Source: DASZHC01 sp035938215
Lineage (GTDB): Bacteria; Verrucomicrobiota; Verrucomicrobiia; Chthoniobacterales; JAFAMB01
Reading direction: 5' to 3'
Assembly (NCBI GenBank): GCA_035938215.1
Contig: DASZHC010000056.1
Location: 1 to 18,175, forward strand
Length of the DNA stretch: 18,175 nucleotides
Part shown: in pieces, positions 6,634 to 13,387 of the stretch
Layout: each line of letters opens with the position of its first letter
How positions within the stretch are numbered: the stretch's first letter is position 1
Made by a program: the position numbers and the translations under genes
Notes under the pieces: model-generated
What the model saw: the letters and a program-made list of their open reading frames with translations, nothing else
What the model was told of the DNA's origin: nothing
The model's database searches: none

Positions 6634-9402
6634 ATGTGGAACTCCAATAGTGTAAAATTCCCTCCCGCGGCGCCCTGGCAAGTCATCCGCGGAGGCGTAT
6701 CGTATCAACCGATGAGTGATCGACCAGCCCCCGCCTTACTCGCGACGCTTTGGGATGCGGCTGCGGGAGCCAAAGTGTGGAGGCGCCTCGAGGCATTCGT
6801 GGCTCCCTCCGTTCTTCATTCGTTTGCGGAATCCCCCGAGCGCGCTCGCGCCGTGCTGAATTTCTTAATCTTTTCTCCGATTTCCCTGGAGAAAATCTGC
6901 AGGCGCCCTGAGCTTCTGGAATGGCTCAGCCACTCTGACGTCCAGAACCCAAAAGTGACCTATCGGCCGAGTTGGGGCGGCGACCGGTCGGCACAGGATC
7001 TCTCTTTCTGCGAATTGCGAGCCTGGAAATCCGAAGAAATGCTGCGAATCGGTTTTCGCGAGATCACGGGACTCGCCGGGTTTGCGGAGACCACTCGCGA
7101 TATCACTGCGGTCGCTGAGCACTGTGTCCACGGAGTCTACTCTACCTGTTACGAGCATCTCGCGAAAAAATGGGGTCGTCCCCAAACCGGATTTGGTATT
7201 CTTGCCATGGGGAAGCTCGGAGGAATAGAGCTGAACTACAGCTCCGATATCGATCTTATTTTCTTTTACGGCGACGACGGCAACATCAATCCCCGATTTT
7301 CCTACCACGAATTTTTCACCCGGTTGGCCGAGAAAATAGTCCAGATCTTTTCAGCACCAGGAACCCCGCTTTTCCGGATCGATGTCCGGCTCCGGCCGGA
7401 GGGGAGCCATGGTCCTCTCGTTCGCTCATTTGACAGCGTGGAAAACTATTATGCCGGCTATGGAGAGACCTGGGAACGCATGGCGCTGATCAAGGCTCGC
7501 GGTATCGCAGGGGACCGCGAGTTGCTGTACGAGTTTGGTCATTACCTTCAGCCGTTTGTTTTTCCGAGAACGGTTTCCCCCGATCTCCTCGACGAAATCG
7601 TGGAGCTAAAAGCGCGAATTGAACGTGATATTGTTGGAGCTGAGGATCTGCATCTGAACGTCAAACTTGGGTATGGCGGCATACGCGAGGTCGAGTTTAC
7701 CATTCAGACCTTGCAGTTGCTTCACGGAGCGAAACACGCGTTCCTGCAGGAGCGAAACACCCTCAAAACGCTCGATGCTCTTCAACAGGTGCAGGTCCTG
7801 CCGGCCGAAGATGTTCAAGCGCTGCGGGACGCCTATATCTTTCTGCGGGCCGTCGAACATCGTTTACAGATTCAAAACGAGCAGCAAATTCACACGCTTC
7901 CTTCCCGGCCCGAATCCTGGCTTCCGATTGCTTGGACCCTCGGTTATTCGAGTGTCAAGCCGTTCGCGGATGCTCTGCGAGCGCACACTTCTGCAGTGCG
8001 TTCGATTTTCGATAGGCTTCTGAAAAGCAAAGGAGAGCATCGTGTAAAGCCGAAGCCGAAACTCGATGGCTTCAAGGATCGTGACGGTGCTGCCAAGGCT
8101 CTTGCCGCTCTCCGAGATGGGCCCTCTAATGTGCATGTCGCGCCCCGAACACGGAAGTTGTATACCAAATTAGAGCCCGAGTTATTGCATTGGTGCGGGC
8201 GTGTCGCCGATCCGGATTCCGCTTTGAACCGATTCGTCCGATTCGTGGATGGATACGGGATCCGTGGCCTTCTATTCGAGACCTTAGTAGCCAGTCCGAA
8301 GCTGCTTGAACTCCTTATCCGTCTGTTCGACGCCAGCGCGATCTTCAGTGAAATTGTGATTCGGCGTCCCCAGCTGATTGAAGAAGTCGCGCGCGGCAAA
8401 ACGCTCGGCACGGCGCTTGGTAAACAGCAGTTTCTCGAAGGTCTGAAACGTCATGATGAAGACCTGCCGCCGCTGGATTGGGTAAGGGTGTACCGTCGAG
8501 GGGAAGTGCTCCGCATTCTTTTGCGGGATGTTCTCTCGTTCGGCTCGCATGAAGAGTTGCAACTGGAAATGACCGACCTTGCCGAGGCCTGCCTCGAATT
8601 TTTTGCCGCCCATCTTGAAAAAGCAGGCGAGCTAACCATCCTCGCTCTGGGCAAATTTGGCGGCACGGAACTGTTCTATGGCGCCGATCTGGATGTAGTT
8701 TTTATCGGAAATGAAATCAGCGCGGCCGAACGCTTGATCCATGCGATGAGCGCGAGAACGGGTGAGGGGAGCGTATTTCCAGTTGATGCTCGATTAAGGC
8801 CGGAGGGTGAGAACGGCGTGTTGGTGGTGCCTTTAACCGCCTATCGCGATTACTTCGAACACCGGGCACAATTTTGGGAGACGCAAGCGCTTACAAAGGG
8901 TCGCACTCTGTTTGGGCGCGATGTAGATTCCCTTCGCGACACCGTGACCGCTATCTGGATGCGAGCGAGCGAGACACCGGATCTGAAACAACAAATCTAT
9001 AAAATGTACCACCGGATCATGAAAGAAAGGACAAAAGGAGACGACGTGGCACATTTTAAAACCGGGAAAGGCGGGTTGATCGGCATCGAGTTCCTTGTGC
9101 AATATCTCCAAATAAAGAATCGTGTGATGGAAACAAATACGCTTCGTGCGATCGATCGGCTTAGCTCCTCGGTTGGCGTGACGGAACGCGATATTCTGAG
9201 GTCGACCTACACTTTTTTGCGTCGCATCGAATCGACCTTGCGCCGTTACTCCGACAGTTCTGTGTCGCAACTTCCTTCGCGAAAGGAAGAACTCCGCGCG
9301 CTTGCGCACCGGCTTGATTTTGCAACCGAGGAAGAGTTCCTCCAAATGTATGATGCGCGGCGTCAGCAGGCGCAACATATCATCGAGGAACATCTTTCGT
9401 AG
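6634..9402 (+). CDS. glnE: Bifunctional glutamine synthetase adenylyltransferase / adenylyl-removing enzyme
   Basis: GlnE adds AMP to and removes AMP from glutamine synthetase in response to PII and glutamine, tuning ammonia assimilation in the cytoplasm. The 922-residue length fits the family (946 in E. coli). Two nucleotidyltransferase modules are visible. The N-terminal one has GKLGG (193-197), NYSSDIDLIFFY with Asp205 and Asp207, and FRIDVRLRPEGSHG. The C-terminal one has GKFGG (673-677), ELFYGADLDVVFI with Asp685 and Asp687, and FPVDARLRPEGENG. Each is followed by the helical GYGGIREVEF or GKGGLIGIEF segment. ATG 6634 is preferred because GAGGA lies just upstream, whereas ATG 6712 has no ribosome binding site. 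Both active sites look intact. It is divergent from the LPS-linked operon. Confidence 0.95.
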   Translation: MWNSNSVKFPPAAPWQVIRGGVSYQPMSDRPAPALLATLWDAAAGAKVWRRLEAFVAPSVLHSFAESPERARAVLNFLIFSPISLEKICRRPELLEWLSHSDVQNPKVTYRPSWGGDRSAQDLSFCELRAWKSEEMLRIGFREITGLAGFAETTRDITAVAEHCVHGVYSTCYEHLAKKWGRPQTGFGILAMGKLGGIELNYSSDIDLIFFYGDDGNINPRFSYHEFFTRLAEKIVQIFSAPGTPLFRIDVRLRPEGSHGPLVRSFDSVENYYAGYGETWERMALIKARGIAGDRELLYEFGHYLQPFVFPRTVSPDLLDEIVELKARIERDIVGAEDLHLNVKLGYGGIREVEFTIQTLQLLHGAKHAFLQERNTLKTLDALQQVQVLPAEDVQALRDAYIFLRAVEHRLQIQNEQQIHTLPSRPESWLPIAWTLGYSSVKPFADALRAHTSAVRSIFDRLLKSKGEHRVKPKPKLDGFKDRDGAAKALAALRDGPSNVHVAPRTRKLYTKLEPELLHWCGRVADPDSALNRFVRFVDGYGIRGLLFETLVASPKLLELLIRLFDASAIFSEIVIRRPQLIEEVARGKTLGTALGKQQFLEGLKRHDEDLPPLDWVRVYRRGEVLRILLRDVLSFGSHEELQLEMTDLAEACLEFFAAHLEKAGELTILALGKFGGTELFYGADLDVVFIGNEISAAERLIHAMSARTGEGSVFPVDARLRPEGENGVLVVPLTAYRDYFEHRAQFWETQALTKGRTLFGRDVDSLRDTVTAIWMRASETPDLKQQIYKMYHRIMKERTKGDDVAHFKTGKGGLIGIEFLVQYLQIKNRVMETNTLRAIDRLSSSVGVTERDILRSTYTFLRRIESTLRRYSDSSVSQLPSRKEELRALAHRLDFATEEEFLQMYDARRQQAQHIIEEHLS

Positions 9403-9420
9403 GTCGCTCTGGGCTGTGCC

Positions 9421-9540
9421 GAGGGACCGGGCACCCTTCAACGACTTTATTCGTCGAGAAGGACCTGGAGGGCTGCTGTCCCTCGCAGCCGCGTATAAGT
9501 TCCAGAATCACGAACGATCGATTCCCACATTGTGCCGGCT
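9421..9540. repeat. 120-bp direct repeat, copy A (REP-like)
   Basis: This segment is about 85-90 percent identical by eye to 9572-9691. It contains the hairpin GGCTGC / GCAGCC (9471-9490) and the shared tail CGATTCCCACATTGTGCCGG. It starts 18 bases after the glnE stop and belongs to the repeat cluster around the RAYT transposase. Confidence 0.75.
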
Positions 9541-9571
9541 AAACAAGGATTTCATCGGATACCGCGGCGCC

Positions 9572-9691
9572 GAGTGACTGGGCGCCCTCCAGCGACTTGA
9601 TTCGTCGAGAAGGACCTGGAGGGCTGCGCTCCGTCGCAGCCGCGCATAAGTTCCAGAGCCACGAACGATCGATTCCCACATTGTGCCGGCT
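9572..9691. repeat. 120-bp direct repeat, copy B (REP-like)
   Basis: Second copy of 9421-9540, with a 31-base gap between copies. Here the hairpin is perfect: GGCTGCG, loop CTCCGT, CGCAGCC (9622-9641). A second palindromic box, GGCGCC near 9566 and GGGCGCC near 9580, also occurs in the repeats downstream of the transposase. It ends about 40 bases before the transposase start. Confidence 0.75.
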
Positions 9692-9732
9692 CTGACTCGA
9701 CATACTGAAAACAAGCATATATATTGTTATGG

Positions 9733-10218
9733 ATGCTCGATCTTCCCGACCTGCCAAAGAGAAAGCGTCCCGCCCGGTGTGCTGCGGTGGATGGCGGCCA
9801 TCGGTCGGTGATTTTGTTTGTCACAGTTTGCACCAAGGACAGAAAACCGCTCTTAGCCAATCTCCCGGCATATTCACTCATAGTCGGGAGTTGGTTCAAT
9901 GCTGCGGCGTGGATGGTTGGCCGATTTGTTATCATGCCCGATCATATTCATTTGTTTTGCTCGCCAGTCGACAGTTCCTATTCAATCCGATCCTGGGTTA
10001 CATTTTGGAAAAGCGTTATCTCTTGTCGATGGGCTCACCCTGCTGACCGCCCCCTCTGGCAGGCGCAGATGTGGGATACTCAGCTGCGAACGGGGAATTC
10101 CTACGATGCCAAATGGGAGTACGTAAAATGCAATCCCATGCGGCACGGTCTCGTGCGGTACCCCGAAGAATGGCCGTTTAATGGGGAGCTAAACCCACTT
10201 TCCTGGCACGACCCGTAA
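9733..10218 (+). CDS. REP-associated tyrosine transposase (RAYT, HUH/Y1 family)
   Basis: RAYTs are single-strand endonucleases related to IS200/IS605 TnpA that cut and move REP/REPIN palindromes rather than themselves. The 161-residue protein has a beta strand FVTVCTKDRKP, the HUH motif in VIMPDHIHLF (His71, His73), a basic helix, and the diagnostic WEYVKCNPMRHGLV followed by EEWPFNG. Tyr130 aligns with the catalytic Tyr115 of E. coli TnpA-REP (the DYIYINP position). ATG 9733 is used. A TTG at 9724 would add three residues. No good ribosome binding site is visible. Palindromic repeats on both sides are the expected genomic signature. All key residues are present, so it may be active. Confidence 0.9.
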   Translation: MLDLPDLPKRKRPARCAAVDGGHRSVILFVTVCTKDRKPLLANLPAYSLIVGSWFNAAAWMVGRFVIMPDHIHLFCSPVDSSYSIRSWVTFWKSVISCRWAHPADRPLWQAQMWDTQLRTGNSYDAKWEYVKCNPMRHGLVRYPEEWPFNGELNPLSWHDP

Positions 10219-10233
10219 GATCCCATCGCATAC

Positions 10234-10306
10234 CACGGCGCCGACGGAGCGGACGCCCAGGGAATCGGCCAGCAATGGCCCATGCGGTCGTGGCAACGAT
10301 GATCGG
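10234..10306. repeat. GC-rich REP-like repeat, downstream copy 1
   Basis: It begins CACGGCGCCGACGGAGCGG, continues through GGGAATCGGCCAGCAATG and ends GTGGCAACGATGATCGG. The same ordered blocks recur at 10369-10450. It starts 15 bases after the RAYT stop. Confidence 0.7.
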
Positions 10307-10313
10307 TGGGGGC

Positions 10314-10340
10314 TTGGAGGGCTTGCGGTCCCTCGCAGCC
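10314..10340. repeat. REP-like hairpin GGCTTGCG/CGCAGCC
   Basis: TTGGAGGGCTTGCGGTCCCT followed by CGCAGCC matches the hairpin of the 120-bp repeats upstream of the transposase, with one extra T in the left stem. It lies between the two downstream repeat copies, so the same palindrome flanks the RAYT on both sides. Confidence 0.65.
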
Positions 10341-10368
10341 GATGCCGGCCGTAAATTGACAGCATTTG

Positions 10369-10450
10369 CACGGCGCCGACGGAGCGGGCGCCCTCCAGCT
10401 CCAGGGAATCGGCCAGCAATGTGCATCGGGTTGTGGCAACGACGATCGAG
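10369..10450. repeat. GC-rich REP-like repeat, downstream copy 2
   Basis: Second copy of 10234-10306. It shares CACGGCGCCGACGGAGCGG, GGGAATCGGCCAGCAATG and TGTGGCAACGACGATCG. It additionally has GGGCGCCCTCCAGC, which also occurs in the repeat upstream of the transposase at about 9580. Confidence 0.7.
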
Positions 10451-10516
10451 AGGACGACGAACACGGGAGTCGACCTTTAAACTTCGCAATTTAGCTCTAT
10501 TAATCGTAACCAGCCA

Positions 10517-13279
10517 ATGAACCATCTCCACCTGTTCAATCACGCCGTGGACGCGTGGGAATACAATCTCGCCGATTGGCTGGAGCAACGCTCGGTCGAA
10601 TGTCTGTCGGGTAAGGAAGCCTGGTTTGTGACCGGGTCCTACATGCAGGCAAATTGGTTGCGACGCATGACCCTCACTGAAGGAAAGGCGCTTTTCGGTA
10701 TCCAGTTCTTCGATGTTCGGCTATTACGACAATATCTTTGCAAATTATTTGGGCTTCCAAGTCCTTCGTTTGGCCATGAAACCTTGCGCATTCTTCTCGA
10801 GGCCGCCGCGCTCGAGAACGAATACACAGCAACCTCGAGTCTTCTGGACGCGCTTGATGACCTCGCCGGCAGCGGTTGGCTAGCCAGGAACGGTCTCGAT
10901 TCCGCCTTCCGGGCGCTTCGGATTCCCAAATACTTGGAACACGCCGTCAGGCAGCTCACAGGCTCCGAATACTGGAAGCCTAGGGTCGACCTGGTTCTGT
11001 TGGAACGCGCGGTTCGCAACGGGAATCTTTCTCTGGGTGTGTACGGTCTTGACGCCGAAAATTTCAGGGATCTCAACCTGCTTCTTGCGGCTTCAAGAGG
11101 GGCAGCGCGAAGCGATTTCTGGTTTGCGCAACCGCTTGGAAAGGAAGGAGCTGCTTTTCAATGGATCGCTGCACTCGAACGAGAACTCAAGGCAGAGGCG
11201 AGTGTGTGTCCAACCGGCAACGCGTCAAGACCGTATGAGAATTTCCTGGCCCATTGGCAAGGGAGGGGGGAACGAAACGTGAAATCTCCCGAGATCCTGG
11301 TTGCAAACCGTTGGCATGAAGAGGTCGAAGGCGTCGTTGCGCATGTTTGTCGCGCTCTAAACGGAGACGCGAAAGATCTGCTCGTGGTCGCTCCGGAAAA
11401 TTCGGCGACGGGTCGAGCGCTGGTTCACGAGCTTGTGTCGCGCGGGATCGCTGTGGCTGATGAATTTCGAGAAATGACATTGCCGTCGGCACTGATTCAG
11501 ATCCAGATAGGGATCGCCAGGTATCTTGCGGAAGAAAGGGCGCCTGAGCTCTTCCTGCGAATTGTCCAAGGGTTGTTGCGATCTCCGAAACGCTTCAAAG
11601 AATTTCGTGAGGCGGTATTCCGTGCATTTGACGATCAGCAGACACGGTCGGTAAACAGGCTGATCACAGAGCGGCTGCGCGAACGGTTTGTGTGGTTGGT
11701 TGACCTGGAATCGGCTTTCGGGGCATGGCCCCAGAAAGACAACTGGAAGACACTCCAGCAGCGCTGGGAGTTGTTGCTGGAGCGCCTGGCCAGTATATGC
11801 GCGAAATATCCGGGCGAGTTCATTCAGCTGACTTGGTCAATCGTGGAGTTGGAACCGCTCTGGCACGAGGTCGCGGTTTTCCTGGAAGGGCGCACCCTAT
11901 CGGTACGCCTATTTCTCAAATACTTGTGCGAACTTCTTTCAGCCCAAGCGCGCAGCCCGCATCCAGGCTCACATCATCGGTATGCGAAAGTTGTTGTTGC
12001 TCCTCCTTCAAAGGCTCATGCCACTTCGTGGGACTGCGTCATCCTGACAGATGCAATATCGGACGGATGGGCTCCGGGCCCTGCCGCGAATTCCGTGTTG
12101 ACCGATGAAGAAAGAATGCGGTTCAGGAAGGATGGTTACTTTCTAGCCGTTGCTTCCGAGAAACGCCAGGTTCGGCAGGAGCGTATCCTGCAAATTGCGT
12201 ACCACGCGCGAAAGCATCTCGTTCTTGCACGCTACGAACGCGATGAAAAAGGGATCGAGACCGGCGCGAACGATCTTGCAACGTTTGCGGAAGAGTTCCT
12301 GAAGGCCAAAGTAACTCGGATTCACGCCCTGCCGAAGACGGATACCCGGATACCATTCTTTGCCACGGTCTGGTCAAACCGCCTGAATCCCGAACTACCG
12401 TTTGATGAATATTTTCTCAATTTTCGAGGCGGAGGTCTAGCGAAGACGCCGTGGCATCCGTCGGCCTTGGAAACCGTTTTCAAAACTCCGGCGACATTTG
12501 CATTCAAAGCTATCTACGGCTGCCAGCGCGAATTTGATCGCGCGTTTTTTCGGTCCGCTCAGATGACCGTCGGACGCATAGCTCATCGATGGCTCCAGAG
12601 TGCGTTTGGTAAAAACGCGCGGTTTACTTCCTTCCGCCAATCACCCCTTCGGATTCCCGAACAAGCAAGTGCACTCTTTCGGAGTCAGCTGGAAATCGCT
12701 TACATGAGAACGAGGTCCGAGACCCCGGGGCCTGATCTCTGGTGGGAAACGATTCTGAATAAGGCGTTTTCGTTGGCACTGCGCATGCTCGAACGCGCAG
12801 AGAGCTATTTCGATCCTTACGCCTATTATCAATCGGAAAGCGAATTGAAAGGGATCTTGCGTTCAACGGAGGGCGACTTGGCGTTGGATGGAAGAACCGA
12901 CTTGATATTATCCGATCTGGCGCAGTTGAAAAATGCTTCGGTTCAGATCGTTGATTTCAAGACCTCGAAACGAATTCGCACTTTCGACCATGAGAATGGC
13001 GACGGCCTCCAATTTCTTGGTTATCTGCTTCTGGCAAAGATCAACGGTGCTCGGAACGTTGAACTCATGATTATCACGCCTGATCAGTCGAAACAAATCC
13101 GGTTGACAACGGACGCGAACCTTACTTCCCTGATCAATCTCCTGGCCCGTCTGCAGACCTCACAGTCGTTTGGCTGCCGGCCCGCTGTGAAATGGGATGT
13201 CGCTGAAACGCTTCCGATCGCAACGGTTCCGATCGCTCCCGACGTTCTTGAGAGAAAGCTGGCTCTCACTTGGAAGTAG
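10517..13279 (+). CDS. addB: AddB-like helicase-nuclease subunit (PD-(D/E)XK nuclease)
   Basis: This 920-residue protein is probably the nuclease partner of the AddA-like helicase encoded next. The N-terminal three quarters resemble an inactivated UvrD-type helicase: near residue 35 AWFVTGSYMQANWLRRM occupies the Walker A position but has no GKT. A C-terminal RecB-family nuclease domain shows His690 in GRIAHRW, Asp795 in DGRTDLIL, and Asp813 and Lys815 in VDFKTSK. In Bacillus AddB a 4Fe-4S cluster is held by one Cys before the nuclease and CX2CX5C after it. Here Cys669 is present but the distal triad is absent. ATG 10517 has no obvious ribosome binding site. The gene order, B before A, matches known addBA operons. 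The AddB assignment rests on architecture and context. A divergent RecB-like accessory nuclease is possible. Confidence 0.8.
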   Translation: MNHLHLFNHAVDAWEYNLADWLEQRSVECLSGKEAWFVTGSYMQANWLRRMTLTEGKALFGIQFFDVRLLRQYLCKLFGLPSPSFGHETLRILLEAAALENEYTATSSLLDALDDLAGSGWLARNGLDSAFRALRIPKYLEHAVRQLTGSEYWKPRVDLVLLERAVRNGNLSLGVYGLDAENFRDLNLLLAASRGAARSDFWFAQPLGKEGAAFQWIAALERELKAEASVCPTGNASRPYENFLAHWQGRGERNVKSPEILVANRWHEEVEGVVAHVCRALNGDAKDLLVVAPENSATGRALVHELVSRGIAVADEFREMTLPSALIQIQIGIARYLAEERAPELFLRIVQGLLRSPKRFKEFREAVFRAFDDQQTRSVNRLITERLRERFVWLVDLESAFGAWPQKDNWKTLQQRWELLLERLASICAKYPGEFIQLTWSIVELEPLWHEVAVFLEGRTLSVRLFLKYLCELLSAQARSPHPGSHHRYAKVVVAPPSKAHATSWDCVILTDAISDGWAPGPAANSVLTDEERMRFRKDGYFLAVASEKRQVRQERILQIAYHARKHLVLARYERDEKGIETGANDLATFAEEFLKAKVTRIHALPKTDTRIPFFATVWSNRLNPELPFDEYFLNFRGGGLAKTPWHPSALETVFKTPATFAFKAIYGCQREFDRAFFRSAQMTVGRIAHRWLQSAFGKNARFTSFRQSPLRIPEQASALFRSQLEIAYMRTRSETPGPDLWWETILNKAFSLALRMLERAESYFDPYAYYQSESELKGILRSTEGDLALDGRTDLILSDLAQLKNASVQIVDFKTSKRIRTFDHENGDGLQFLGYLLLAKINGARNVELMIITPDQSKQIRLTTDANLTSLINLLARLQTSQSFGCRPAVKWDVAETLPIATVPIAPDVLERKLALTWK

Positions 13280-13387
13280 AATACAGAATACAGAAGGCCG
13301 AACCCCGAACGCCAAACCGCGAACCCCGAACCGCCCTCCAGGTCAACAGATGCAAAGGGGCAACGCTTCGCTTACCGTTCCGGCTCC
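13280..13387. repeat. Degenerate GAACCCC-type simple repeat between addB and addA
   Basis: The spacer opens with two copies of AGAATACAGAA-like sequence (13279-13296). It continues with repeated CGAACCCCGAAC and CGAACGCCAAAC units to about 13333. This is low-complexity, purine-rich, non-coding sequence, and no ribosome binding site for addA is visible in it. Confidence 0.55.

Noticed and set aside
9421..10450. Possible CRISPR array
   Set aside because: The repeats are long (70-120 bp), imperfect and only in pairs, with no short regular spacers and no cas genes. They fit REP/RAYT repeats better.
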